From the NCBI RefSeq assembly GCF_022965805.1, contig NC_133105.1:5704001-5768000 (forward strand): a stretch of 64,000 nucleotides of DNA, read 5' to 3'. The stretch is from Primulina eburnea. Lineage: Eukaryota > Streptophyta > Magnoliopsida > Lamiales > Gesneriaceae. Shown here in pieces: positions 1-12,088 of the stretch. Within the stretch, counting starts at the first letter, position 1. Every line of letters begins with the position of its first letter. The notes below the pieces were generated by a model. The model searched no databases, had not been told where the DNA came from, and saw nothing but the letters and a program-made list of their open reading frames with translations. Both the position numbers and the translations under genes were made by a program.

Positions 1-2740
1 CAAGGAATCTAGCTAGGGTTTTGTAATAGATTTTATTCAAATATTTAGTTAATCATCCTAGTTTCTTGTCCTCGACACATATAGGGAAAATTACATATTG
101 GTCTATAACTTACAGGTTTTTCGTTTTATATCATGTTGTCGTCAATTAACGGTCTTCTTGTACTAATATATGTTTCTTTTCAAATTTTAGTCATTTATTT
201 TATCAAGTTGGCATAAGAAAATGATAACGTGACACAAGAAAATGTTAACATGACAATGTATGTTGTTGTCGTGTTCGATGTCACGTCAATAATCCGGTGG
301 AAATTGAGTAAACAAGTCAATTTTTAATTCTAGATATATCAAATGCATGCATAAGTAAACAAGGAAAACTATATGAATACATGATATATGATCATTGTGC
401 AGTTTGTTAGACTAGTATATACCCACATGTTATTTTCTTACCACGAAGATCAGGCTCCGCCTTTTAATTTAAGGTGCATTCACCATTTAATCGACTAATC
501 TTGCGTTTTTTAAACGAAAAAAGAATTATTTTATAAGAAAATTATAATTTTGATCAGGTCTGTTGCACTTTGATATTTTGACTCTCTATATTTTCAAATT
601 TACTTCAGTTTTAGTCATGTATGTTTTAGAAATTTTTGTTAAATTTTCGAGTGTTGATGTAGCGCAGCACGAGTCAGCTGCAGGTCGTCGTCATGTCAAT
701 GCTGCATGACAACATGTCCCTGCCACGTCAATAAAAATGAACAAGGTTGCAAAAAGACCAAAGATAATAGACTAATACTAAAATTTGATAACGTAGAAAT
801 GCAAATATAGATCCCAAAATTGCAATCTTCTATCACTTTATTAATATTCAACATATATAATTATCAACCAAATCAATTAATTGAAAGATTAACTAATTGA
901 GGATGATATGATATATATATATACTATATATATATATATATATATATATGGTGCGATAATTTGAACGCGAGATATAACATATATATGTTTATGCCCAATA
1001 TTACAGACTCTAAGCGTGCCTTACATGAAGTCTGCATCCAGGAACAAGAAAAGCAAAGTATCGAAAGGGGTACGATTTTCAATTATAGCTCGATCAAACT
1101 CTTCCTTGCCTTTTATGTTACATTACTATCTAATTAGATTTTCAACATTTAATATAAAAAAAATATTATGATATATCCAAGGTAATTAATTAAAATGATG
1201 ATTGATTTTTTGTAACTTGATAACAATATTGTTATTCTATCATCTTAAGGTTTCTCTGGAGTTGAAGAATTAAATTAAATAACCCCTCAAATACGTAGGC
1301 TGCGGCAATCTTTAAAATATATAAGATTAGATTAATAATACACAAATTTAGATTTTTTTTTCTTGCTAGAAGGAAAAAAGAAGAAGAAAATATCACTGGG
1401 ACACTTCAGAATCTTTAGAAAAGGAGGAAAAAGAAGAAAGAAAAGGAATAGGAAAAGTGGAAAGTGAATGCGAATTAATTTTTTATTTTGGTTTTTAAGT
1501 TGTCAAGGTTTATTTATTTTTCATCGAAATGTCGTGATACTAGAAATTGTTGACGTGTGTATTCAACACTAGGTCAACAGTATGTTAAAAAAAAGGACTG
1601 AAGTTAAAAAAAAAAAATGATCCATTCATAAGCCAAGCCCAAACTTTGACTGCTTACAAACCAAAAACGAAAATAACCAAATTACAGGACTAGAATTATT
1701 ATTTTTGTCTGAATGGAAAAATAAGATTTTTTTTTGGGTTCTACTATCAATAACTATGAACGAGCGGATGAATATAAATGTGATGCTAAATAAATGAAAT
1801 TGTTGTAGGGAACTGTTGGGAACGAAAACGGAGAGCCGAAGAGAGACCTTAAAACCCGAGGGCTATGTCTGGTGCCTCTATCCTTCTTGTCCTACATAAC
1901 CGGTAACGGCGGTGCACCTGTTTGGCCACCCCCTGTCTTTGGCGGCGCCACCGGATAACGAAAAACCCTAGAAATCTTAGGTTTATGTTATCTCAATTAC
2001 CCTTGTGATTTTATCTAATGGAGCAAACTTGGTCTCCCCTTGCTACAAAAGAAGAAGATTTTATAAATATATATATATATGATCATGGAGTGGACCAAGT
2101 TTGATCCATTATCAATTAGTGGTCAGTTATGATTTCCTAGCTAATTTGTTGATTAGCGCTTAACTTGTTTCATTTGTTTGTGTAAACTAACGAAATTGTA
2201 TCTGTGTATGATTATTGATTAATCAATTCTTGTCATGAATCCTCAAGTAGAGTTTCGTGGTAGTTTGTGTGAACGATTGATTACCTTAATGCTCTCTAGA
2301 ATCTAATGTCTTTGCCGGAATATAATTTTTTGGGTCCACGCATGGCTTGTTCCATTTTGATCTTGGTCTACTAATTAAGCATTCAAAGTTCGATTTTGAT
2401 GATATTTTTTGCTTGTATTTTTATTTTATTAAAGTGCTGATATGACACTGAAAAATGCTAATTTGACATAGAAAAATATGGGGCATGATCTCCTTGCAAA
2501 TGAGGCAAATGTGTCCGAATTTTTAAAACACGGGGTTTGAAAATACTTTGATTTTACCAAGGAGTTTTTATGTTTTTTCGATAATTAAGGTGGTAAATGC
2601 GATTCGCCTAAAATCAGGAAATGTTCAAAGAGATTTTTTCAAAGAAAACAAATAACTGAAACAATTTTAAAAACGTAATGGATTGCTCAGATCCTTTTTA
2701 GAAATTTCAATTAAATCTGAAGCTTGTTCAGATCTAAGAG
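1..2740. other. AT-rich intergenic region
   Basis: No gene model could be supported. The stretch is strongly AT-rich with scattered poly-A and poly-T tracts and an (AT)n microsatellite at about 911-949. A less AT-rich patch at about 1805-1975 contains short open stretches on the plus strand, but they are broken by stops and matched nothing I recognise. Confidence 0.6.
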
Positions 2741-2917
2741 TGGGTCTCATGTGAGACCGTTTTACGGATCTTAACTTGTGAGACGGGTCAACACTACCGA
2801 TATTCACAATAAAAAATAATACTCTTAGCATAAAAAGTAATATTTTTTAATGGATGATCCAAATAAGAGACTCGTCTCACAAATACAACCCGTGAAACTG
2901 TCTCACACAAGTTTTTG
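2741..2917 (+). repeat. 180-bp GTCTCAC-type element, copy A
   Basis: This copy begins with a GTGAGACC block, has an internal GTGAGACGGGTCAAC, a core of two AGTAATAT/AGTAATACT-like blocks, then ACTCGTCTCAC and a final GTCTCACACAAGTTTTTG. The same order of blocks recurs at least a dozen times in the window on both strands. No convincing target-site duplication flanks this copy. It lies about 60 bp before the SAP18 promoter motifs. Confidence 0.75.
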
Positions 2918-2979
2918 CCCGCTGTCTCGACGTTATTCATTGACTTGGGATTTCGTGATTTAGGTGGGCATTTAAATAC

Positions 2980-3079
2980 GGCCCACCGTATAAGAAATTA
3001 TACGTTAGGGACTTTTAAAGAATGGGCTTATCCATGTATGAAGCCCAATGTTGGCTAAAGAAAATTCTAACAGTGGGCT
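2980..3079 (+). promoter_or_regulatory. Cluster of four site II (TGGGCY) motifs upstream of SAP18
   Basis: GGCCCA at 2980-2985, TGGGCT at 3023-3028, AGCCCA at 3042-3047 and TGGGCT at 3074-3079 lie 90-190 bp before the SAP18 start. Site II motifs are bound by TCP factors and are typical of plant housekeeping promoters. The motifs are seen directly; the promoter role is inferred. Confidence 0.5.
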
Positions 3080-3166
3080 TTTAATAAAGCCTAAAATGTA
3101 TGACTAAAATATAAACCAGATTCGATACCCACAAATCAAACGTACACAGCTTAACACAGTTGAAAG

Positions 3167-5121
3167 ATGGCAGAAGGGCAAAGAAGACCTGGAAGGCCCG
3201 GCCCTCCGCCGGGTAGGGGCCCTCCGCCGCCTCCTTTCGCCAAGACCTCCGTTCCTCGATCTGAACCTGTGGATCGCGAGAAGGTATCCTTCTGCCCTTG
3301 TATGTATTTTTTATGATATATTTATTTAGGGTTTTAGAGGTACGGTGTTTTTTTTCTCTCCTAGCATTTACCTTAGGGATGTCTGGTTTGGAGCTTATTT
3401 CTAACCAGGGACAGTGGTACTTAGAGATTCAGGTTGCGTTATAGTTTGTGTGCGCTTTCGTTTTTGTGCTATTTTTTTGGAAGCTCTGTTTAAGCTAGTA
3501 ATGAGTGAAGGAAGGGTTGAGAAAAATATCAATGGTTATTCGCAGAATGCTAACATATTTCTTGATAAATGAAAATTTGATTATTAAGGGTTTATCAAGA
3601 AAAATGTATGTGACTTGAAAGTTGTGGGATACTTTTTTCTTGAGAAGTAATCAGTGTTATTAGTTAGAGGGGACATTAAAATTTGTTTTTCATGGGATTA
3701 TAGCTTTTATTTATTTGTTTTTTTTTTGTTGTCTTATGTTTGTACAGACTTGTCCATTGTTGCTACGTGTTTTCACAAAGGTATACTCGTCATTCGTGAA
3801 CTACAGCATTCGATTTATATGAAACAGAATGTCCTATACCTATGTTTTTATTTTATTTTTGGAACAATTTGCAGGTTGGAGGCCATCATGCTGATGGAGA
3901 TTTTGCTGTGAGAGGCAAGGAACCAAAAGATGAGGTTCAGATATATACATGGATGGATGCAACTTTGCGTGAATTAACTGATCTGGTTAGAGATCTGAGA
4001 TTTTTTGGCAAAGTTATTTTTTGGTTTCACCCTCAGTGTTCAAAGTTTTATGTGTGTTCTTGTGCATTGAAATAGCAATGGGTTTTTTTTTTGTTTTTGA
4101 CGCATGTTAGTGTTTCTGCATTTGTTTCTTTGTTTACCATGTGTGGTGTAGGTTAAAAATGTTCATCTCCTCTAGTTTCGGTTGATTTTAATATGGAAGG
4201 TGCTTATACTGAATTAGCTGCGGTAAAAGTTTATCGCTTTTTCCATGTATAATTTCTTTTGGTAGTATCTTTGGATTCTAATTTATTCTTTAGCGTGATA
4301 ACTATTGACTAGCCCTCCCTTCACGAACTATTTTTCAAAACAAGCTTAGGGTTTACATTTTCAAAGTCGTTTGATGCATTATTCCTATGATCGGATGCAA
4401 AAGCGAGCAGTGTTTTTTTTCAACAACAAAAAAAAGCTAGTAGTGCCTTGTGTTTTCTTTTTTTGTATTTTGTATCTCATTTTTTGGAAGAAAAACTCTT
4501 TCAATTCATCTTGGTTTGTAGTTAACCATTTTATTTGCTTTTCAGGTGAAAGAAGTAGCTCCGGAAGCAAGAAGAAGAGATGCGATTTTGTCTTTTGCTT
4601 TTGTCTACCCTGATAAGCGTGGTCGTTTTGTGGTTAGAGAGGTAAATACTTTAAGTGCTTTTGCAGACTTTTATCATTTTCCCACTATATTGATTTCATT
4701 TTTCATATTGGCATCCTAACTGCCAATTATGTCCTAATGTTAAACGTCATGGATTGTTCTTCTCCCCATACCGATCATTAATAATGATGGAAGGATGGTT
4801 AGACATGAATATGTAAACCCATTGAAATATCATTCACGAAGTATTTTTATTTTTTAAAATATGCAAAATTTCTAACGAGAAGAATAAAACTTGTCCAATC
4901 TGTGTTTCTTTTTCATATTTAAGGTAGGGAGAACCTTTTCTTACCCTAATGGAAGGCGGCCTGACAGTGGAAGCAAAGCCTTGGGGGAACTCAGCTTCCA
5001 GGTAAATAGTCGTTCCCAAGTGCGGCAACTTAACAACTGGGGTTTTCACAAAATGGTTTTGACTTGTTGCATGCTAATGCAGATAGGTGATTACTTGGAT
5101 GTCGCGATCCTGACCCAGTAA
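3167..5121 (+). CDS. SAP18: SAP18, histone deacetylase complex / splicing-associated subunit
   Basis: SAP18 is a small ubiquitin-fold protein of the Sin3-HDAC repressor complex and of the ASAP complex on spliced mRNA; it acts in the nucleus. Six coding exons join in frame: 3167-3283, 3748-3780, 3875-3985, 4546-4641, 4924-5001 and 5083-5121, giving 157 residues, close to the roughly 150 usual in plants. The N-terminus is a Pro/Arg/Gly-rich tail (residues 1-30). The conserved TCPLLLRVF strand is carried on the 33-bp exon 2, followed by HHADGDFAVRGKEPKDEVQI, TWMDATLRELTDL, RRRDAILSFAFVYPD and the terminal IGDYLDVAILTQ. All five introns have GT-AG borders. The start is the first ATG in frame and gives the family's typical proline-rich beginning. 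Site II motifs lie upstream. The family is certain; exon borders were set by reading frame only. Confidence 0.96.
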
Positions 5122-6250
5122 ATCCATGCCTGTTTCCTTTGCTCATCATTTATGTCTTCTGCCTCGCACATTTGATGAGACTCGCTCACTCAAAAAAGAT
5201 ATATCTGTAGGTGTGAAGTAATTGCAATCCATTGCCTAATGTAACCTCTTTTCAATCAATGTTTGGTACTTCGATGAGAAAAAAAATTTGTTTTTAGCAA
5301 ATATGCATTTCATATTTAATTAATATAAGTAGTTGTTTATAAATTATTTCACCTAATTAATTTAATTTTTTTTAAAAAAAATATCAAGTTTAACATTTTT
5401 GTGTTTGTAGTAACTAAAAAAATGTTTATTAGACATGTTATATCTATAACTAAAAAATATCATTAAAAATAAAAATCGAAAAATAAATTAAGCACATACT
5501 AATATAAAAAAATTTATAGGGAAATAAAAAATTCGAAAGATTCGTAGAAATGTTCACTAATTTAGAATTATGTCTTAGGAAATTTTAGTTCTTATTTTAA
5601 AATATTAGTGTCAACAATAAGAAATTATAAGAAAAATAAATATCATGAATTGTTGTTTAATAACATGATGTATATTATTATAAACTTAAAATATTTATAA
5701 TTTAATTTGAATTTAAATAAACTACTAATTAAGATTCTCAACCAATCGATGGGGACCTAAATATTATGATCAGTTAGCGATAGGATGGTGAAGATATATC
5801 TTTTGCAGTTTGCAGAAAAGGGCTTCAATTTCCGTATATTTACATTGCAAGGACTTCTTTCTTATCCAGAATGTCTCGGTGATAGATGCACACGTGTCGC
5901 ACAACAGATATTTCATCCTGTCAATTCTTCGATGACGCCATATTCTAAAGCTCAGTGTGTGAAAAGTCATAAACACCCCCTGAGATAATATATTTAATGA
6001 CCTTCATCTAGAATGCGTGGACCCAATCATTGTACCAACTTTACTCCTCTTTCTTTTTTTTTAAAATAAAATGTATACTATTTTCTTAATCATTTAAAAA
6101 AAATACGCATTAATTAAAAATTTGTTAAATGTTTTAAATTTTAAAAAAATTGATAGAAAATTACCCATTAACTATTAATCTATATCATATTATTAAATTT
6201 AATATATTATATTAACTAATTTGGATATGTCAATGTTACTTTTATTCTTT
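5122..6250. other. Intergenic region downstream of SAP18
   Basis: The first part should hold the SAP18 3' UTR. From about 5280 to 5760 the sequence is very AT-rich. The stretch 5770-5990 has short open frames on both strands with no recognisable protein. No other feature was seen. Confidence 0.5.
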
Positions 6251-6432
6251 GAGTGAGTCTCATGTGAGATCGTCTCACGGGTTAAAATCCGTGAGAGACG
6301 GGTCATCTCTACCCATATTCACAATAAAAAGTAATACTCTTAGTATAAAAAGTAATATTTTTTCATGGGTGACCCAAATAAGAGATCCGTCTCACAAATA
6401 TGACCCGTGAGACCGTCTCACACAAGTTTTTG
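6251..6432 (+). mobile_element. 180-bp GTCTCAC-type element, copy B, with flanking direct repeat
   Basis: A full-length copy: it starts GAGTGAGTCTC, contains GATCGTCTCAC and GTGAGAGACGGGTCA, the AAAAAGTAATA core, then GATCCGTCTCAC and GTGAGACCGTCTCACACAAG, ending GTTTTTG. The nine bases TTATTCTTT lie directly before it and again just after its end, which looks like a target-site duplication. The outer ends are not inverted repeats of each other; only the GTGAGAC blocks further in are. Confidence 0.75.
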
Positions 6433-7621
6433 TCTTATTCTTTAGCTAACGTGTGAATTTATTAATAATTTATATATATATATATATCTTTAATTTTTTA
6501 ACGATTATTTTTCCAACTTAGTTTTAATTTAACATAAAATTTAAAATGACAAAAAAATTTAGCCAAAGTCAAATTCAGATTATGAACTAGTTATCCAAAA
6601 AAATTTGTTACACAGCTACCAAAATTAATACAACAGATAGCTTTACCAATCCATGTCTTGAAAGAAGAATCTATCATCGTGTTTTCTCTCTCTCACGCCA
6701 TTGTTTCCCTTCCTTTATCCACTCTTCTCTTGTCGGTCGTTAATTATCCTTGCACGCTCTCCACTCCTGATCTCATATTTCTTTCTTTCTTCTTTTTTTT
6801 TCTCTGTGTGCGCTCCAGGTCAGTTATCCTCTTGTTTTCGATAAATTTTGGTGATTCTTTACCTTTTTCCTCTTAGTTAATCTGCAGCTTTTTGTGGGTT
6901 TTGATTTGGAGTAAGATCAGGTTTCTTCTTGAGGTGAGTGTGATGTTAACATGAACAGGGAGTTCCTTTTATTCTGTCAAACTTGCATGTTGATAAATGG
7001 AAGTGGGGTTAAAACTTGAGATTTTTGGGGATACGGTGAGTTTTCATGGGAATTTTTGGCTTGAGGACGAGGTTAGCTTGTAAAATTGGACAAGTACTTG
7101 GTTTGACTGACTTCTGACATTTCTTTGAGATTATTATTTATGTACTGAATTTGTTGAATTTAAAGATTTCAACTTTGTTTAGTCTCTGTGCGGTATATCT
7201 TGTGATGGATTAATCATCACTTGAAAGTATTTTTGTTAAAAAAAAAAAAGAATACTAAACTCTGAGTTTGACGATTGAGATGATTAGTTCTGAGGTAGAA
7301 GACAAAATTAAGTTGAATTTTTTTTTTAAAATCTTCCTGCTATAATATACTGTCGGGGTGTAGTGTTTTCTTTGGAATTTTCAAGAAAACAAAATCCGGA
7401 ATGGCCACAGCCGGAAATGATTATCAAGGTGTATATAATATTTGAAATGATCTGCCGGCACCTTTAATTTATGACTATAAAATACACAGATTTTATTATA
7501 CTCGTTAGTCTTTTTCGTTGTCATCATTTTTTTGCTTTTGAGCTGTTGTGATCTTTGCTGATTATATATATTTAATCTTTGCTGATTATATATATTTAAT
7601 GCAGTTGAAAGGAATTTCGAG
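6433..7621 (+). other. Presumed BBD promoter, 5' UTR and leader intron
   Basis: A pyrimidine-rich stretch at 6680-6830 looks like a plant transcription start region. Candidate leader-intron donors are CCAG/GTCAGT near 6818 and GAG/GTGAGT near 6934. The acceptor ATGCAG at about 7599-7604 lies 18 bp before the BBD start codon. The positions are inferred from consensus only. Confidence 0.45.
7551..7598 (+). repeat. 24-bp tandem duplication at the splice acceptor of the BBD leader intron
   Basis: The 24-bp unit starting ATCTTTGCTGATTATATA occurs twice back to back (7551-7574 and 7575-7598), ending directly at the probable acceptor. It doubles the region that would carry the branch point (CTGAT). 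Confidence 0.8.
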
Positions 7622-9924
7622 ATGGCTTCATTTGCAAGGCCCTGTAGTTTTCCCTGTGATCAGATCAAAACAAACGGGAGTCTACTCGGTGACTTTTGGT
7701 TCTCTTTTTCTGAAAGATAAATTCATTAGAAGTGGATTTTTGGGGCTCAAAGGGCCGAAAAGTGGCAGCATCTAATACAGGTTTTCTGCAAAATTCAAAG
7801 AAATGCAACATGATTAGGTGTAGTTTCAGTTCATCATCGAATGGTAATGGAAGCACGGCTGAAAATTCCAATGAGAATGATGCTGATTATGTCGAGTCTA
7901 GCGTGATAGAAGCTGGTACGTGGACGAGTTGTGCTAGTTTTCCCACCATTTAATTTACGGTGATTCATGTTATCGAACCTATATGGGTTAGGGGTAAAAA
8001 TCCTTGTATGCCTGAGCTTGTTGCATATCCCTGATTTTCTACATTTATGAGGAGGCATTGTGGGGTAGATATTGTTGTCAACTTGTCATTATTTAAATGT
8101 CATTTCGCCTCGCAATTAGAGTGGTGTTTGAAATTTGATAAAAAAAATCTTGTATAATCATTATTCAAATATGCGAAACTTCGAATGATAGTGTGTCGAT
8201 TGGCTGTTTTTAATAGTTGAGGTGAAAAGTGGCTCGGATGGTTTCATGATCAAGATGCGAGATGGTAAGCATTTGAGATGTATCCATAACAATCCTCAGG
8301 GAAGTCATTTTCCGGATTATGCACCACATCCTGCAATTGTGTTGAAGATGGAAGACGGAACTGGACTTCTCCTCCCAATTATAGTTTGTAAGTTCATAAT
8401 GCTACAATCATTCGAAAACATATATTGAAGCCTGTTTTTGTAAATTATTATATCTGCATTCTGGTTTATATTGCAGTGGAAATGCCAAGCGTGCTACTCA
8501 TGGCAGCTATACGCAATGTTCAAATTGTACGTTAGGTTCTGTTTCGGTTATCAAACTCAAAACCAAATAATCTCGATTCCAAACTTTGTAGCTCGTGCAG
8601 ATTCTAATTTTTTGACAAAACTTTCAGGCTAGGCCTACGATGTATCAAGTAGTGAAGGATATGATTGAGAAGATGGGCTATACGGTTGGTTTTAATTTGT
8701 TCTAAATAATTATATTTCATTGTGCTGGAATTCCTGCACAGACATATCTTAGGTAATGCCTTTGATATGTTTGTTGGCCTCTGTTTTCAGGTTAAACATG
8801 TACGTGTCACCAAAAGGGTACACGAGGCATATTTTGCTGAGCTTCATCTTGTAAAGGTAATTTAATCTACGTTGTTTTCGTCAGTGGTTGATGAAAATAT
8901 GTAGTCCTGTGTGATCTAGTCAGGCTTAATTTATAGTTAGTGGTGTTCTTGATGTAGTAATATTTTTTTATCCTTCTTGAAGTTGGATAATGAAGCCGAG
9001 AGTGTCAGATTCGATCTACGGCCCTCAGATGCAATTAACATTGCAGTGAGATGCAAGGTAAAAGAATTTTGCTTCGACTTCATTTACCCTATATTTTTTT
9101 GGGATAAATTGGATAACAAAAAAACTGTTACTCGAAAGATTTTGACTGTGCTGATGTATTCGGCATATACCGAAGATTGAAATTAAATTGTGTGATCGAT
9201 TTAAGAATGTAAGAAATCAAACGGATCAACCCATTGTAATGACTTCATAAACATTATCTTGAATTTACAACGTGGTTTTTATAGGTGCCGATACAAGTGA
9301 ACAAGTTCTTGGCTTATAATGATGGAATGAGGGTCGTTGAATCTGCAAAGGTGTCTGTGCAGAGCTCTTTGTCGGATGGCCAATTTTTCACCGAGCTGGA
9401 CAGGTACATTTATTGTCCTTAAGGACCTAGCAACCTATAGACATGGTCTTCAGATAAGATTGATGATGTTTTGTTTTGAGGTCGAATTTCAGTAGGCATT
9501 TACAGTTTCTGAAAGAATAACGTGAAGGGAAAGATATCTTACTCGGTCGTCATCGCAGGCCTACTGGACAGCCATGTATTGATACAAAGGAGTTTGATCT
9601 AGTACGGAACATGCTAATTGCTGTGGTCGAGGAACGTTACAGAGATGCAGGTATAAAATCCAAACTGGCTGAAGTAGTCGCTGTTCCGATAGATGACGAT
9701 TAAACCCCAACAAACCCCAACCACACTAATTTTAAAAAAATTTAATCGATGTTTATCCCTCCAAATTCCGTTTATTCATTACATACCCATGTGTAACCTG
9801 TATCCATATGAATTATTTGGTCCATCGGCATTGACGGTCACGCATTTCTTAATTTTTTCCGTCTGCTGCAGCTTCATGGAGGGATAAATTGACTCAGCTC
9901 CGCTCGAAGAAGAACTGGGTGTAG
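7622..9924 (+). CDS. BBD: Bifunctional nuclease in basal defence (BBD/BFN family), first exon with two apparent frame slips
   Basis: The family has an N-terminal variable region, a bifunctional-nuclease (DUF151) domain and a C-terminal UVR-like helix; RNase and DNase activity is reported for plant members. Exons: 7622-7915, 8217-8387, 8477-8526, 8628-8684, 8791-8856, 8983-9057, 9285-9403, 9559-9650 and 9872-9924. The domain spans IKMRDGKHLRCIHNNPQG, APHPAIVLKMEDGTGLLLP, ARPTMYQVVKDMIEKMGY and FDLRPSDAINIAVRCK. The last exon supplies WRDKLTQLRSKKNWV. Summed exons give 977 nt, two more than a multiple of three. Homology fits if one T is surplus in TTT at 7631-7633 and one in TTTTT at 7737-7741; that would give about 324 residues, the usual length. 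As written, the longest intact frame starts at ATG 7810 and gives 262 residues with the nuclease domain whole. All introns are GT-AG. The family call is firm; whether the slips are real is open. Confidence 0.9.
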
Positions 9925-10282
9925 CGTGTCGGATCCTGTCGATGGACAGTGGGGTGTATGACGATGCCTTGTGTACATATGAATCATTGGTCATGTATGT
10001 ATATATGTATAGATTAAACCATGAACAGGCCTCTGCTAAAGTCCTGGATAAGTCTATTCTCAGGTGATATGCATCTAGGCAAAATTGTTGGTATTCTTGC
10101 ATTTTCGTTACAGAAAAATGTCTATGAAGAATTAAACTAATCTTTAACGGGGGAAATGTGATCAAGGGAAGTGTTTATAAAGTTATACTGCGGAGTCTTT
10201 ATTTAAGTGGATTTGGATGTGATTTTCCACTAAAAAATATCTCAACTGATTCAAAGCGGACCCAATCACAATCCAAAAATAT
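9925..10282. other. Shared 3' region between convergent BBD and MAN7
   Basis: These 358 bp lie between two tail-to-tail genes and must hold both 3' UTRs. Short open frames here have no recognisable content. No terminator-like or repeat structure was seen. Confidence 0.5.
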
Positions 10283-12022
10283 TCAAGTGCACTCCGACGA
10301 GTTTCTCATTCTTGCATACATTCTCCTGATCTTGTTGAGCTTACTCGACTGTTCTACTATAACACCATCTGTGGAAGGGCTTTCGTTGAATATGATTTCG
10401 TATCCGTCCCGGAAATTATCCATACCTTCTGTTAGAAGTTGCCAAAACAAGCCACCGGCAGCGGCTCCACCACCTGTGGCAGACGAATAAATAGCAGAGT
10501 AAACTACGCTCAACAGTTCATCTCTCTTATTCGTGTCATATCCTGGGTCTCTCGAAGACTTGCCAAACTCTGCGAATAATAGGGGCTTCTGCAGAATGTC
10601 ATGCGCATCTTGAATGTGGCTTTCCAGCCAATTGCTCAAGAATGAGAGCTGTGCCTCGTCACTTTCGCTTGTCAACCTACTTATGTAGCAGGATGATCAG
10701 AACATGGGATCATCAAATAATTTCGGTTAAACTGAAATAATGGGTTGAAGTCGTGATATATCACCATTGGTCCGGATACGAGTGAACGGTTGCGAAATCT
10801 ATGTGGGGAATCTGGTTGTTTGATATGAAATCTGTTCCAACTTGAAAATATGGGTTGTTCTGCTGCTTTTGTGAATCTGATTGTCCGTAGAAGCCTTCGA
10901 GTCCAGCTTCCAGGAGGTGATTAGTGTCTATAGATTTCAAGTAGGAAGCCATTTCTGAAATCCATGCCTGTGGATTTCGATTCGCAATGAAAGCACAAGG
11001 GCCATGAATCCAATTAGCAAAATACAGAAGTCTAATATATTTTAGTTGACCAAATTGTTTAACTTCACAATTTTCTTTTAATTTCGAGCTTGTCGAACAA
11101 ATCAAGAAAAGATCAAGACAAAACCTGTATAGTCCTCCCAGACTCATCATTGGCGCATCTTGGTTCATTCATAAGCTCCCAAGCCATGATTGTGGGATCA
11201 TCCCTGTAAGCAACTCCCGTGATGCTGTTTTGTCTTGTGAGGACAACCTAGTACAGCAAAATACAATTCACGACAAAATTAAAAGGCATTTAAATGGTTA
11301 TAGTAACCACGCTTACTTTGATATGGTTTCTGTAGTAACCCTTTACTAGTGAATTTGTGAAGAAATCATCATCTGATGACATGTGTTGTCCTTGATTTCT
11401 TGCCCACTCTACATACCGTTTCTTCCCTCCACAATCCTCGTAGTTGTTCACCAAGCTTAGAATCAGCTTCATTCCGTATCTTCCAGCCTCAGATATCACA
11501 AAATCCAGTCCCTGTATTTGCCATTTCTTTGTTATGTCTCTCAAGGACTAAGATCTTCGCCCGAATATAAAACATACGGTGCGTTTTAACCGACCGTTAC
11601 GCCACACAGAAAGTTGAATTATTCTTTAAAATTAGCAGATTTGTTTCCATAATATACCCGAGTATTGAAAACGTGACAAAAAGAGAATGAAAACTGGCCT
11701 GAAACATCTGCTCATTGTACGAGCCTGGAGAATACTGGAGAGAGAAATATCCTCCGTCCCCGAAGGCCCATGTTCTTGCGATGGCAAGGCCATGATTTGC
11801 AGCTTCTTCAAATGCAGAAGAGACTTTGTTTCTCTGAGATTTATCGGAGGCCAAATACATCAACCAGTAAGCATTGAATCCATTAGCATAAAATGGGGTT
11901 CCATTAAGCATGAAATGGACACCTTCTGTCGAGACAAATCCATCTTCTGCCGAGACTTTGAAGTAAATTTTACGTTCATATATCAAGAAAATTACCAAGA
12001 AAATGGAACCCCACAACCTCAT
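10283..12022 (-). CDS. MAN7: Mannan endo-1,4-beta-mannosidase (GH5), MAN7-like
   Basis: A secreted hydrolase that cuts the beta-1,4 backbone of mannans in the cell wall, acting in germination and wall loosening. Exons in transcript order: 12022-11699, 11511-11317, 11247-11125, 10967-10765 and 10676-10283, giving 412 residues. An in-frame upstream ATG at 12088 would add 22 charged residues. I prefer 12022 because it places the hydrophobic run [11 protein letters not shown] at the N-terminus as a signal peptide. Family motifs include [46 protein letters not shown] with acid/base Glu201, VHSYPDQW and FAEFGKS with nucleophile Glu318; the spacing of the two glutamates matches GH5 mannanases. Intron 1 has a GC donor (CAG/GCCAGT at 11698-11697) and an AG acceptor. 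The gene is tail-to-tail with BBD. Assignment to the MAN7 branch rests on resemblance of the N-terminal half. Confidence 0.94.
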
Positions 12023-12088
12023 TTTCCTCTTCTTGTCTCTGTGTCCAAAAGAAGGGTGTAAAAATATGGAGATGAAAGGAGTTTCCAT

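Noticed and set aside
10158..10490. Plus-strand 110-codon frame
   Set aside because: It is antisense to the last mannanase exon, which has full family support.
12022..12088. Upstream mannanase start at 12088
   Set aside because: It is possible, but it places 22 charged residues before the signal peptide; the ATG at 12022 fits secretion better.
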